Shown: one piece after another, positions 27,127 through 36,356 of the stretch
Numbering within the stretch: position 1 is the stretch's first letter
How the letters are laid out: every line of letters starts with the position of its first letter
Assembly (NCBI GenBank): GCA_009774175.1
Contig: VSNG01000007.1
Span: forward strand, 52,468-116,467
DNA: 64,000 nucleotides
Source: Lachnospiraceae bacterium
GTDB lineage: Bacteria; Bacillota; Clostridia; Lachnospirales; Lachnospiraceae
Direction of reading: 5' to 3'
Notes under the pieces: model-generated
What the model was told of the DNA's origin: nothing
Databases searched by the model: none
Seen by the model: only the letters and a program-made list of their open reading frames with translations
Made by a program: the position numbers and the translations under genes

Positions 27127-27230
27127 TGCTATACTAATGTGAGAAGTGCTTCTAATGCTCATCAGCAGAGGCTGCTTCGCAGAGAAGCGCTAAGTCTCAT
27201 ATTGAAGAATGCCAGAAAACGGCGTTCTTC
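27127..27230 (+). promoter_or_regulatory. gdpP promoter and structured leader
   Basis: An extended -10 (TG-c-TATACT, 27127-27135) is followed by nested inverted repeats. AGTGCTTCT (27145-27153) pairs with AGAAGCGCT (27183-27191), with a CAGCAG/CTGC hairpin inside. Then GAAGAATGCC pairs with GGCGTTCTTC (27204-27230). No T run follows the last stem, so it is not a standard terminator. No known riboswitch class was recognised. Confidence 0.5.
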
Positions 27231-27264
27231 ATGAGTGACGGGAAACGGTTTTAAGAGGGATAAG

Positions 27265-29319
27265 ATGAAAAATACGGTGAAGTTAAAGGGGAGGATGAAG
27301 GCGTATCTGCAATCCTCTCTATATCTGGGATTTTTGCTTGCGGTTGTGGATATTTTAGTCTATATGCTGGATTATCGGGCAGGGCTGGTGGTGACCGCAT
27401 TTTTGATTTTCTATTTTGCAATCGTAGTGTCCCTGATGCTGTATAACAAACCGATTATCATGAATGAACTGATCAGTTTTGCGACCCAGTACGGACAGAT
27501 TCAGAGAAGGCTTTTGCGGGATCTGGAGCTGCCTCATGCGCTTTTGGATGATACCGGTAAAATAATATGGACCAATATTGCTTTTGAACATATCACGCAT
27601 CAGGAAAAGGGATACCGCAAATCCATAACCACTCTTTTCCCGACCATTACGAAGGACAGGCTTCCCGGCCGGGAGGGGGAAGGGGAGATTGAATGTCAGG
27701 TGGACTATGAGAATGGAAATTACCTGGCGAAGCTCAAAAAGATTTCCCTTAAGGAGATGGCGGAAAACAGTGATATTATTGAGGCGAAGGGGTACGACGG
27801 GTATCTGATCGCCCTGTACCTGTTTGATGAGACGGCGTTGCAGATTGCTTTACAGGAGGTGGATAACCAGTCTCTTGCGGTGGCGCTCATTTATCTGGAT
27901 AATTATGACGAGGCGCTGGAGAGCGTGGAGGAGGTCAGACGATCCCTTCTGATCGCGCTGATCGACCGTAAGGTAAACAAATATATCGCAGCGCTGGATG
28001 GTATCTGTAAGAAGCTTGAGAAGGACAAATATCTGGTAATCATGCGTAAGGAGGCGGCAACCCACCTGCAGGAAAGCCGGTTTGATATTTTGGAGGACGT
28101 AAAGACAGTCAATATCGGTAACGAGATGGCTGTCACCATCAGTATCGGTATGGGATTAAACGGCCTGTCCTACGCTCAGAATTATGAGTTCGCACGAAAC
28201 GCCATAGATATTGCTCTGGGGCGCGGCGGCGATCAGGCGGTAGTAAAGGTGCCGGAAAATGTGATTTATTATGGCGGAAAGAGCCAGCAGATGGAGAAGA
28301 GCACCCGTGTCAAAGCGAGAGTAAAAGCCCATGCCCTGCGCGAGATTATTTCCGTCAAGGATGAAGTTTATGTCATGGGACACCGCATAGGCGATGTGGA
28401 CAGCTTCGGCGCGTCTGTAGGTATTTACAGGATTGCGGAAGCGCTTGACAAGAAAGCCCATATTGTGTTAAACGATGTGACGGCTTCCATGCAGCCCATG
28501 GTAGATATGTTCCGGCATAATGAAGATTATGCGGACGACATGATAATTACAAACCAGCAGGCGCTGGAGATGGTAGGAAACAATGCCGTGCTTGTGGTGG
28601 TGGACGTCAACAAGCCGAGTATTACGGAGTGCCCGGAGCTGTTAAAGCGCTGTAAATCCATTGTGGTGCTGGACCATCACAGACAGGGGACGGAGAGTAT
28701 TGAGAACGCGACGCTTTCTTATATCGAGGCTTACGCGTCTTCCTCCTGCGAGATGGTTTCGGAGATTCTGCAATATATCAGCGACGATCTGCGGCTGCGT
28801 GCCGAGGAGGCGGCCTGCATGTATTCCGGCATTATGATAGACACTAACAACTTTATGACTAAAACGGGTGTCAGAACCTTTGAGGCGGCCGCCTTTCTGC
28901 GAAGGAACGGCGCGGATGTCACCCGCGTCAGAAAGCTGTTCCGGGATGATGCGGCGGAATATAAGGCGAAGGCTGATGCGGTCAGTCAGGCGGAGATATA
29001 CCGTCACTATTATGCCATATCCGTGTGTACGGCGGAGGATGTCGCAAGCCCTACTATAGTAGGCGCGCAGGCGGCCAATGAGCTGTTAAATATCAAGGGA
29101 ATCAAGGCCAGCTTTATTCTTACCAGATATAACGGTATTATTTATATCAGTGCCCGTTCCATCGACGAGGTGAACGTGCAGGTGATCATGGAGAGAATGG
29201 GCGGCGGCGGTCATTTAAATATGGCCGGGGCACAGATTGAAAACGGCACGATGGAAGAAGGCATTGAGAGCATTAAGAGAACGCTGGATACGATGATAGA
29301 GGAAGGGGAGTTGGATTAA
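27265..29319 (+). CDS. gdpP: c-di-AMP phosphodiesterase GdpP
   Basis: Membrane-bound DHH/DHHA1 phosphodiesterase that cleaves c-di-AMP to pApA, the counterpart of CdaA at 19 kb. The 684-residue product has two N-terminal membrane helices (within residues 15-60), a PAS-like region, a degenerate GGDEF domain (about residues 165-310), then the DHH domain. Catalytic motifs are MGHRIGDVDSFGAS near residue 370 and VVLDHHRQ near residue 470. The DHHA1 glycine motif is MGGGGHLNMAGAQ near residue 645. I start at the ATG at 27265 behind GAGGG. rplI begins two bases after its stop. Confidence 0.95.
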   Translation: MKNTVKLKGRMKAYLQSSLYLGFLLAVVDILVYMLDYRAGLVVTAFLIFYFAIVVSLMLYNKPIIMNELISFATQYGQIQRRLLRDLELPHALLDDTGKIIWTNIAFEHITHQEKGYRKSITTLFPTITKDRLPGREGEGEIECQVDYENGNYLAKLKKISLKEMAENSDIIEAKGYDGYLIALYLFDETALQIALQEVDNQSLAVALIYLDNYDEALESVEEVRRSLLIALIDRKVNKYIAALDGICKKLEKDKYLVIMRKEAATHLQESRFDILEDVKTVNIGNEMAVTISIGMGLNGLSYAQNYEFARNAIDIALGRGGDQAVVKVPENVIYYGGKSQQMEKSTRVKARVKAHALREIISVKDEVYVMGHRIGDVDSFGASVGIYRIAEALDKKAHIVLNDVTASMQPMVDMFRHNEDYADDMIITNQQALEMVGNNAVLVVVDVNKPSITECPELLKRCKSIVVLDHHRQGTESIENATLSYIEAYASSSCEMVSEILQYISDDLRLRAEEAACMYSGIMIDTNNFMTKTGVRTFEAAAFLRRNGADVTRVRKLFRDDAAEYKAKADAVSQAEIYRHYYAISVCTAEDVASPTIVGAQAANELLNIKGIKASFILTRYNGIIYISARSIDEVNVQVIMERMGGGGHLNMAGAQIENGTMEEGIESIKRTLDTMIEEGELD

Positions 29320-29320
29320 T

Positions 29321-29767
29321 ATGCAGGTTATATTACTGGAAGATGTGAAAAAATTAGGAAAAAAAGGTGAAATTGTAGAAATCAGCGACGGGTATGCAAG
29401 AAACTTTGTACTGCCCAAAAAGCTTGGCGTGGAAGCAAATTCCAAAAACAGAAACGATTTGAAGCTCCAGAAGGCCAATGCGGATAAAATTGCGAAGGAA
29501 CAGCTTGAGGCGGCCAGAGAGCTGGCAGGGGTGCTCGAGACAAAGGAAGTGGCCCTTAAGATGAAGTCAGGCGAAGGAGGAAAGGCTTTCGGTTCGATTT
29601 CCTCAAAGGAGATTGCGCAGGCGGCGAAGGAGCAGTGCGGACTGGAGCTGGATAAGAAAAAGATACAGCTTCCCGAGCCCATCAAGGCGCTTGGCGTATA
29701 TGAAGTAAGCGTGAAGCTGCACCCGAAGGTGACGGGTAAATTGAAGGTGAAAGTGACGGAAGGTTAA
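29321..29767 (+). CDS. rplI: 50S ribosomal protein L9
   Basis: A 148-residue L9: an N-terminal RNA-binding domain (MQVILLEDVKKLGKKGEIV, GYARNFVLPKKLGVEA), the long connecting helix (about residues 40-75) and a C-terminal domain with KMKSGEGGKAFGSISSKEIA. It begins immediately after gdpP and precedes dnaB, the same gdpP-rplI-dnaB order as in other Firmicutes. Confidence 0.97.
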   Translation: MQVILLEDVKKLGKKGEIVEISDGYARNFVLPKKLGVEANSKNRNDLKLQKANADKIAKEQLEAARELAGVLETKEVALKMKSGEGGKAFGSISSKEIAQAAKEQCGLELDKKKIQLPEPIKALGVYEVSVKLHPKVTGKLKVKVTEG

Positions 29768-29803
29768 CGCGGAAGCGGACACTTTCCGCAGCGGGGGTAT
29801 GTT

Positions 29804-31141
29804 TTGGCAGCAGAGGAAGCGATATTAAAAAGAATATTGCCGCACAGCATGGAGGCGGAGCAGTCCGTGATCGGATCCATGATCATGGACAGGGAAGCGA
29901 TAGTGGCTGCCTCGGAGATGGTACTGGGAGAAGATTTCTATAACAGGCAGTACGGCGTTTTGTTTGATACGATGGTGGAGCTCAACGATGAGGGAAAGCC
30001 GGTGGATCTGGTAACCCTGCAGGACAGGCTGCGGGAGAAGGATGTGCCGCCGGAAGTCAGCAGTCCGGAATTTATCAGGGATCTGATTACAGCGGTTCCC
30101 ACCTCGGCGAACGTGAAGTATTACGCGGGTATCGTTGCGGATAAAGCGGTGCTTCGGCGGCTGATCCGCATGAATGAGGAGATTGCAAACCAGTGTTACG
30201 TCGGTAAGGAGAGTCTGGAAACGATTCTGGAGGAGACGGAGAAGCGGGTATTTGATCTGGTACAGAGGCGCGGTGCAGACGAGTTCGTTCCCATCAGGCA
30301 GATTGTAATGAACGTGATGGACAATATCGAGAAGGCTTCCCATAATAAGGGAAATGTTACCGGCGTGGCCACGGGCTTTCTTGATCTGGATTATAAGACT
30401 TCCGGAATGCAGCCGTCAGACCTGATTCTGGTAGCGGCAAGACCGTCCATGGGAAAAACGGCCTTTGTCCTGAATATAGCCGAGTATGTGGCTTTTAAAC
30501 AGAATAAGACAGTGGCCATATTCAGTCTGGAGATGTCGAAGGAACAGCTGGTGAACCGTCTGTTTTCCATGGAAGCCAGGGTGGATTCCCAGCATATCAG
30601 GACCGGTAATCTTTCGGATGCGGAGTGGGAGAAGCTGATCGAAAGCGCCGGACAGATCGGTAAGTCCAATCTGATTATTGATGACACGCCGGGTATCAGC
30701 ATATCGGAGCTCCGCTCAAAATGCAGGAAATATAAATTGGAGCATAATCTGGAAATGGTGATTATCGACTATTTGCAGCTGATGTCGGGAAGCGGCAGAT
30801 CTACGGATTCCAGACAGCAGGAAATTTCGGATATTTCCCGTTCCTTAAAAGCCCTTGCCAGGGAACTGCGTGTGCCTGTGATGGCTCTTTCGCAGCTTTC
30901 CCGTGCGGTGGAGCAGCGTCCCGACCACAGACCGATGCTTTCGGATCTGCGTGAATCCGGCGCCATTGAGCAGGATGCCGATGTGGTTATGTTTATATAC
31001 CGCGATGACTATTACAATAAAGATACAGAGAGAAAGGGAATTGCGGAAATCATTATCGCCAAACAGAGAAACGGTCCGATAGGCACGGTAGAGCTTGTAT
31101 GGCTGCCGGACTTTACGAAATTTGCGAATTTAGCAAAATAG
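29804..31141 (+). CDS. dnaB: Replicative DNA helicase DnaB
   Basis: The hexameric 5'-3' replication helicase (DnaC in Bacillus naming). 445 residues: N-terminal collar domain (LPHSMEAEQSVIGSM), linker and RecA-like ATPase with Walker A ARPSMGKTAFV near residue 213 and the DnaB motif DYLQLMSGSG near residue 322. The start is a TTG at 29804 behind GGGGG; the nearby ATG at 29799 is out of frame. Its loader (DnaI-like) and DnaD-like protein lie at 60-62 kb. A terminator follows. Confidence 0.97.
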   Translation: MAAEEAILKRILPHSMEAEQSVIGSMIMDREAIVAASEMVLGEDFYNRQYGVLFDTMVELNDEGKPVDLVTLQDRLREKDVPPEVSSPEFIRDLITAVPTSANVKYYAGIVADKAVLRRLIRMNEEIANQCYVGKESLETILEETEKRVFDLVQRRGADEFVPIRQIVMNVMDNIEKASHNKGNVTGVATGFLDLDYKTSGMQPSDLILVAARPSMGKTAFVLNIAEYVAFKQNKTVAIFSLEMSKEQLVNRLFSMEARVDSQHIRTGNLSDAEWEKLIESAGQIGKSNLIIDDTPGISISELRSKCRKYKLEHNLEMVIIDYLQLMSGSGRSTDSRQQEISDISRSLKALARELRVPVMALSQLSRAVEQRPDHRPMLSDLRESGAIEQDADVVMFIYRDDYYNKDTERKGIAEIIIAKQRNGPIGTVELVWLPDFTKFANLAK

Positions 31142-31185
31142 TTCAAACAAAGAGGTATTTGGCTGAACATAATACCGAAATTACG

Positions 31186-31220
31186 AAAGAGACGACCCGG
31201 GCGGGGGAGTCTCTTTTTTA
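31186..31220 (+). terminator. Terminator after dnaB
   Basis: AAAGAGAC (31186-31193) pairs with GTCTCTTT (31209-31216), then TTTTA. Confidence 0.85.
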
Positions 31221-31270
31221 CTCTGCTTATGCGGATGAAGAAAAAGCCGCAAAGAAAAGGAGGATCGTAT

Positions 31271-31954
31271 ATGAACGATACAATCTACTATATTTCAGAG
31301 GCCTCAAAAAAGGTGGAGGTGGAGCCCCATGTGCTGCGCTATTGGGAGGACGAGTTAAAGCTTTCGATTGCGCGCAATGAAATGGGACATCGCTGCTATA
31401 CGGGAAAAGACATAGAGACTCTGCGGCGGATTAAGCAGCTTAAGGAGCAGGGCCTGCAGTTAAAGGCCATACGAATGGTGCTGCAAAGCAGTGCCGGAAA
31501 GGAAGAGGAGACGGAGAATAAAGCCTTTGGGAATGAGGCAATTGCAGAAAAGGTGGAGGATATGGTCATGAAGAAAGCAAAGAAGTATATGGTTACGATG
31601 TCAAAGGGAAAGGAAACGGTACTGGAAATGCCGGAAGAAGGACAGGAGCTGAAAGAATATGAGGAGCCGCTGGATGACGAACGGGAGAAAAAGGCGAAAC
31701 GCCTTCAATATCTGTTACAGCATATGATGACCGATGTGGTCAAATCGGCTAACAGGGAAATGTGTACAGAGATTAAGGAAAGTATATTGAAAGAACTGGA
31801 CTACCAGTTCAGACAGCAGGAGGAACGAGATGAGGAGCGGCGCAGACTGGATGAGGAGCATTACCGCAAGATTGACGAGATGATAAGCCGCAGACGTCAT
31901 CCCGTGGAGAAGCTTGCCAGGGGCAAAAAGAAAGAACCGCTCCCCCCAAAGTAG
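31271..31954 (+). CDS. MerR-type helix-turn-helix regulator with long coiled-coil tail
   Basis: A 227-residue protein beginning with a MerR-like winged helix (YYISEASKKVEVEPHVLRYW, CYTGKDIETLRRIKQLKEQG; residues about 5-70). The rest is highly charged and helical (residues ~75-220), rich in Glu/Lys/Arg, with no effector-binding fold I recognise. AAGGAGG precedes the ATG at 31271. The target is unknown. Related clostridial proteins with this architecture are sometimes found near replication genes, and here dnaB precedes it. Confidence 0.8.
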   Translation: MNDTIYYISEASKKVEVEPHVLRYWEDELKLSIARNEMGHRCYTGKDIETLRRIKQLKEQGLQLKAIRMVLQSSAGKEEETENKAFGNEAIAEKVEDMVMKKAKKYMVTMSKGKETVLEMPEEGQELKEYEEPLDDEREKKAKRLQYLLQHMMTDVVKSANREMCTEIKESILKELDYQFRQQEERDEERRRLDEEHYRKIDEMISRRRHPVEKLARGKKKEPLPPK

Positions 31955-31985
31955 AACTCTGGGGAGCCGGTTCCTTCAATTATTT
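31934..31985. terminator. Hairpin between MerR gene and ferredoxin gene (convergent)
   Basis: GAACCGCTCCCC near 31934-31945 pairs with GGGGAGCCGGTTC near 31961-31973, with one bulge. It overlaps the last codons of the MerR gene and lies past the end of the convergent ferredoxin gene. The T-rich flank is modest, so it may serve both directions weakly. Confidence 0.65.
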
Positions 31986-31997
31986 GACCGAATGTAA

Positions 31998-32168
31998 TTA
32001 ACCCTGAGAAATAGAGCCTGTCGGGCAAGCGCCTGCGCAGGAACCACAGTCGATACACTTGGCGGGATCAATTTCAAACTTACCGTCTCCCATGCTGATA
32101 GCGCCAACCGGGCACTGAGCCTCACAGGCACCACAAGATACACAAGCGTCACTGATTACATATGCCAT
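31998..32168 (-). CDS. 2[4Fe-4S] ferredoxin
   Basis: A 56-residue clostridial ferredoxin starting MAYVISDACVSCGACEAQCP. It has two CX2CX2CX3C(P) clusters: C-VSC-GAC-EAQCP and C-IDC-GSC-AGACP. Such proteins carry low-potential electrons between pyruvate:ferredoxin oxidoreductase, hydrogenase and other anaerobic enzymes. The ATG at 32168 follows TAAGGAGGATATTGTC. It is monocistronic and convergent with the MerR gene. Confidence 0.96.
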   Translation of the reverse strand: MAYVISDACVSCGACEAQCPVGAISMGDGKFEIDPAKCIDCGSCAGACPTGSISQG

Positions 32169-32282
32169 GACAATATCCTCCTTATGTTATAAAAATAATT
32201 GGTAGCAATAGCAATTTGCCATATTTTTATTTTAATATAAAAGGAACTAATATACAAGTAGAAAAATATAGCTATCTCTTGA

Positions 32283-32312
32283 TTTTCACCGCATCTATGA
32301 GTAAAATATAAT
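32283..32312 (+). promoter_or_regulatory. Probable promoter of the hybrid kinase gene
   Basis: TTTTCA (32283-32288), 18-base spacer, TATAAT (32307-32312), about 74 bases ahead of the ATG. Confidence 0.5.
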
Positions 32313-32385
32313 GTGAGGGGTTATGCTGTCGGGCAGGTTGAGTTGAGTCGCAACAGTACATAATTACAGAGGAAGATTCAGAACA

Positions 32386-35352
32386 ATGGGAAAAAATAAG
32401 AAAATACAGCTTTTCAGAAAAATGAGAAACAATATTATTGTGTTGAGCTGCTTCGTTTTAATTGTCGGGCTCTGCACATTTATTTTGCGAAAGACTCTGT
32501 GGGAGAATACGAATCAGATGGGGCTGACTCTTGTGGAGAATTATACTTCATCGGAGGAGAGCAATATCCGTACCTGCGAGGCGATTCTTGATATTTGTGT
32601 GAATTATATCGGAGAGCGGGAAAAGGAAGACATTTCCATTGAAGAACTGAGACAGGGACTGTATCCTTTTATGAGCGGTTTGACGGATATGTATGGCAGC
32701 GAAAATATACGCATATATGGAAGAGTCTTTGACGCCACAGAAATTTTATCGGATGATCCCGAGGTGGAAAATGCCGGAGATCACGATGTTACAGATATGG
32801 AGTATTATCAGGGAGCGGTGGCGGCCGCCGGAGAGACCTATATTTCGGCGGTTTATACGGATTTTTTAACAGGGCTTCCCATTGTTACCATGTGCAAAGT
32901 GGTGCCTGAGACAGGAAGCTTTATGGCCATTGATATCAAACCTGGCTGCTTCGAAAAGAATAATAAGGATCTGGTGCTGCCGCAGAACGCATCCTATTAT
33001 CTGGTGGGCAGAAAAAATTCCCTGCTCTATTATCAATCCTGCTGGGATTATGAGCGCGATGAATTTCAGGCCCTTGTTTACAGCTACATAGAGGACGCGG
33101 AGTGTAATCAGAAAAGTCATGTTCTGGAAAATATCAGACCCGCCGACGGTATTGTCCGCAATGTCTATTTTCATCATATGGACAACGGCTGGACGGGGAT
33201 TCTGACCATACCCGAAGAGGAAATTCTGTCTGGCACGGATACGTTTCAGAATATCAGTATTATGCTGATTCTGCTCGGTATTGCCGTTTTTGTATTTCAG
33301 GTGTTCAGAGAATACGGGAATGCAAAGAGCCATCAGGCGTTGATGGATCAAACAAGGATCTATCGGAATGCCATGGACAGTACGGCTCGTGCATGCAGGG
33401 CGATTTATTATATTGATGTAAAGGAAAAGACTACGGAGACGGTTTATCCCCGAAGGGAGGGGAGGGCTAAACGCAGACCTTACGATAGGGCGGTGGAAGA
33501 GTATTTAGATTTCGGAAGAGTAGAGGAAGAATATGTAGATCAGCTGAAAGCCTTTTTGAACCTGCCAGATATTATAAAGCAGCTGGCGGCAAAGGAACAT
33601 ATTGAACAGCAGTTTAAGGTGAAAAGGGCCGGGAGCGAAGCCTATGAATGGTGCTCTATTGCGATCACGGCCGCGGAGGAGGAGAACGGCGAGCTGACGG
33701 CGCTTACCATGGCGGTTCGTAATATTGACGATGTCATAAGCCGTGAGGAAAAGCAGAAGCAGATGCTTGAGCAGGCTGTGGAACGCGCCGAGGCCGCGAA
33801 TCATGCCAAGAGCGATTTCCTCTCCAGAATGAGTCATGATATCCGTACGCCTATGAACGCTATTCTTGGTATGACATCCATAGCGACAATGCATATCGAC
33901 GAGAAGGAACGCGTGCTGGATGCTTTGGGCAAAATTACGGTTTCGGGCAAACACCTTCTGGGATTGATTAATGAAGTTCTGGACATGAGCCGTATTGAGA
34001 GTGGTAAAGTCAGTCTGGCGGAAGGGTCGTTTAACCTATCGGATACAATAGAAAGCCTGATGACGGTGTTCCGCACGCAGATGGATGCCAAGGGCCTTAT
34101 GTTAAATGCCGGCATTGCAAAGCTGGAGCATGAAAATGTAATTGGTGATGAACAGCATTTGCAGCAGATTTTTATGAATATTATGGGTAATGCGGTTAAG
34201 TTTACGCCGGAGGGTGGCAAAATCAGTATATTTATAGAAGAGAAACCTTCTGCGATCCGCGGCTGCGGCTACTATGAGTTCACTTTTGAAGATACTGGTA
34301 TCGGTATGGAGAAGGAATATATTGACAAGATCTTTGAGCCCTTCTCCCGTGCGGCGGATTCCCGTACAAGTAAAATCGAGGGAACCGGTCTGGGCATGTC
34401 AATTGCGGTTAATATAGCGCGCATGATGCAGGGCGATATCAAAGTAGACAGTGAATTGGGTAAGGGCTCGAGATTTACCGTTACCGTCTATCTGAAGCTG
34501 GACGATACCACGGATGCAGATCTGGCGGCATATAATGGACTGCCGGTGCTGGTGGTGGACGACGAGGAGCTTTCCTGCGAGAGTTCCTGCGAAATGCTCA
34601 GGAGTCTTGGTATGGACGCTGAGTATGTGCTCAGCGGTGAGGCGGCGATGGAGCGTATTGCGAAGACGGAGTCGGAAGGCGTAAAGTTTGCGGTTGCGCT
34701 TCTGGACTGGAAGATGCCGGGAAAAGACGGCCTCGAGACGACAAAGGAAATTCGAAAGGCATTTGGGCATGATATTGCCATTATCATTTCCTCGGCTTAC
34801 GACTGGGCCGATATTGAATCGGAGGCTGTGGATGCGGGTGTAGACGCTTTTATCGGAAAGCCTCTGTTTAAATCCCGCCTGATACAGGTGCTTAAGGAAG
34901 TGCTGGGACATGAAGAGCATCGGGAAGAAGGGGGATCTACGGTGCTTGAGACCTTTAAACAGCAGGATTTCTCGGGCAAAAGGGTATTACTTGTGGAAGA
35001 TAATGAAATTAATATTGAAGTGGCCAAAGAACTGCTTGGCATCGTAGGCATTCAGATTGAGACGGCGATGAATGGAAAACTGGCTGTAGAGGCCGTTATG
35101 GAGAAGGAACCGGGTTATTATGACTTAATCTTCATGGATATTCAAATGCCGGTTATGAATGGATATGAGGCGGCCAGAGCGATCCGCGCAAGCGGCAGGA
35201 AGGATTTGGAAGAGATTCCCATTGTTGCCATGACGGCGGATGCCTTTGCGGATGATATTAAGAGGTCGCAGGATGCAGGCATGAACAGTCATGTTTCGAA
35301 ACCGGTGGATGTTCAGAAGCTGGAAGAGGCGCTCATACGGTGGATTCGATAG
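32386..35352 (+). CDS. Hybrid sensor histidine kinase with two receiver domains
   Basis: A 988-residue membrane kinase. A first membrane helix (about residues 15-36) and a second (about 285-305) enclose an outside sensor region of about 250 residues. A PAS-like region follows to about 470. The HisKA box (FLSRMSHDIRTPMNAIL, His near residue 484) and an HATPase domain (N-box NIMGNAVKFTPEGG near 597, G1 DTGIGME near 636) come next. Receiver 1 starts LPVLVVDDEE near 718, with acceptor Asp in LLDWKMPG. Receiver 2 starts RVLLVEDNEIN near 866, with Asp in FMDIQMPVMNG. No Hpt domain or output regulator is adjacent. The signal is unknown. Confidence 0.93.
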   Translation: MGKNKKIQLFRKMRNNIIVLSCFVLIVGLCTFILRKTLWENTNQMGLTLVENYTSSEESNIRTCEAILDICVNYIGEREKEDISIEELRQGLYPFMSGLTDMYGSENIRIYGRVFDATEILSDDPEVENAGDHDVTDMEYYQGAVAAAGETYISAVYTDFLTGLPIVTMCKVVPETGSFMAIDIKPGCFEKNNKDLVLPQNASYYLVGRKNSLLYYQSCWDYERDEFQALVYSYIEDAECNQKSHVLENIRPADGIVRNVYFHHMDNGWTGILTIPEEEILSGTDTFQNISIMLILLGIAVFVFQVFREYGNAKSHQALMDQTRIYRNAMDSTARACRAIYYIDVKEKTTETVYPRREGRAKRRPYDRAVEEYLDFGRVEEEYVDQLKAFLNLPDIIKQLAAKEHIEQQFKVKRAGSEAYEWCSIAITAAEEENGELTALTMAVRNIDDVISREEKQKQMLEQAVERAEAANHAKSDFLSRMSHDIRTPMNAILGMTSIATMHIDEKERVLDALGKITVSGKHLLGLINEVLDMSRIESGKVSLAEGSFNLSDTIESLMTVFRTQMDAKGLMLNAGIAKLEHENVIGDEQHLQQIFMNIMGNAVKFTPEGGKISIFIEEKPSAIRGCGYYEFTFEDTGIGMEKEYIDKIFEPFSRAADSRTSKIEGTGLGMSIAVNIARMMQGDIKVDSELGKGSRFTVTVYLKLDDTTDADLAAYNGLPVLVVDDEELSCESSCEMLRSLGMDAEYVLSGEAAMERIAKTESEGVKFAVALLDWKMPGKDGLETTKEIRKAFGHDIAIIISSAYDWADIESEAVDAGVDAFIGKPLFKSRLIQVLKEVLGHEEHREEGGSTVLETFKQQDFSGKRVLLVEDNEINIEVAKELLGIVGIQIETAMNGKLAVEAVMEKEPGYYDLIFMDIQMPVMNGYEAARAIRASGRKDLEEIPIVAMTADAFADDIKRSQDAGMNSHVSKPVDVQKLEEALIRWIR

Positions 35353-35380
35353 CGGCGTGGGACAAATAAAAGTAATACAT

Positions 35381-35415
35381 AAGGACGGAACCGATGACCG
35401 GCGCCGTCCTTTTTT
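35381..35415 (+). terminator. Terminator of the hybrid kinase gene
   Basis: AAGGACGG (35381-35388) pairs with CCGTCCTT (35404-35411), followed by TTTTTA. Confidence 0.88.
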
Positions 35416-35419
35416 ACGG

Positions 35420-36181
35420 TTAGTGTACTCCCAGCTCTTCGCGGCGTTTCCGAACGCCTTCCAGGATAATCTTTTTCTTTTCTACAAGTTTGTCTTTTTC
35501 CATGGCGGGGACGCCCGAAAGCTTGTATTCCATGCCAAGCTTTTCGTATTTGGATTCGCCCATCGTATGATAGGGAAGCGCGTCAAGCGCTTTCAGGTTG
35601 GATAAAGAACCGATAAAATAGCCAAGCTGGTATAAATAGTTATCGTCGTCAGTGATACCCGGTACAATGACGTGGCGAATCCATACGTCCACATGCTTTT
35701 CGTCCAGATACTCTGCAAAAGCGAGTATACCTTCATTGGGCTGAGAGGTCAGCTCTTTATGTTTTTCGGGATCAATATGTTTGATGTCCAGCATAACGAG
35801 ATCTGTCAGCGTCATAAGCTTATCCAGTTTGGCGAGCCATTCCGGATTGGCGTTCTTTTTGTAGGCAATTCCGGAAGAGTCGATGCAGGTATGCACATTA
35901 TTTTTTTTGGCAAGCGTAAACAGATCAATCAGGAAATCTACCTGCATGAGCGGTTCGCCGCCGGTGACGGTAATGCCGCCTCCATGATAAAACGCTTCGT
36001 TTCGCTTATACTGTTCAAAAATATATTCCGGTTCCATCAGCGTACCGCCGTTCATATCCCAGGTATCGGGATTATGGCAGTAGGCGCAGCGCATGGGGCA
36101 GCCCTGTACAAAAACCACGAATCTGGTTCCCGGACCGTCCACGGTGCCAAAGCTTTCAAGAGAATGAATTCGTCCCTGCAT
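35420..36181 (-). CDS. pflA: Pyruvate formate-lyase activating enzyme
   Basis: Radical SAM enzyme that abstracts a hydrogen from the glycine of the PFL radical domain. The 253-residue product has the radical-SAM cluster motif CPMRCAYCHNPDTW (CX3CX2C) near residues 29-42 and the typical GGITVTGGEPLMQVDFL near residue 70. It lies downstream of the split pfl genes in the same direction but behind a terminator, with its own likely promoter. Here its substrate would be the separate 79-residue radical protein, either free or bound to the core. Confidence 0.96.
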   Translation of the reverse strand: MQGRIHSLESFGTVDGPGTRFVVFVQGCPMRCAYCHNPDTWDMNGGTLMEPEYIFEQYKRNEAFYHGGGITVTGGEPLMQVDFLIDLFTLAKKNNVHTCIDSSGIAYKKNANPEWLAKLDKLMTLTDLVMLDIKHIDPEKHKELTSQPNEGILAFAEYLDEKHVDVWIRHVIVPGITDDDNYLYQLGYFIGSLSNLKALDALPYHTMGESKYEKLGMEYKLSGVPAMEKDKLVEKKKIILEGVRKRREELGVH

Positions 36182-36200
36182 ATCAGTCTACCTTCTTTCT

Positions 36201-36241
36201 GCTATTTATGGGAAAATAGCGTTTTGGATATCTATAGTATA
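36201..36241 (-). promoter_or_regulatory. pflA promoter -10 and leader hairpin
   Basis: On the reverse strand TATACT lies at 36236-36241, with a weak -35-like TGGTTT 17 bases upstream. The leader then forms a GCTATTT/AAATAGC hairpin (36201-36220) ahead of the ribosome binding site. Confidence 0.45.
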
Positions 36242-36302
36242 ACCTTTATGGCGGGAAAAAACCAGAGGTTTCAAAAGCTTTTGCGAAAGCCGCGGTATGA
36301 GA

Positions 36303-36340
36303 TGAAAAAGGCTGACCGGATTATCCGATCAGCCTTTGTG
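36303..36340 (-). terminator. Terminator after the glycyl-radical protein gene
   Basis: On the reverse strand AAAGGCTGATCGGAT pairs with ATCCGGTCAGCCTTT, then TTT. It sits just past the stop at 36357 and would limit read-through into pflA. The plus strand shows the same stem but a poorer tail. Confidence 0.88.
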
Positions 36341-36356
36341 TGCTTTTGGCCCTTAA

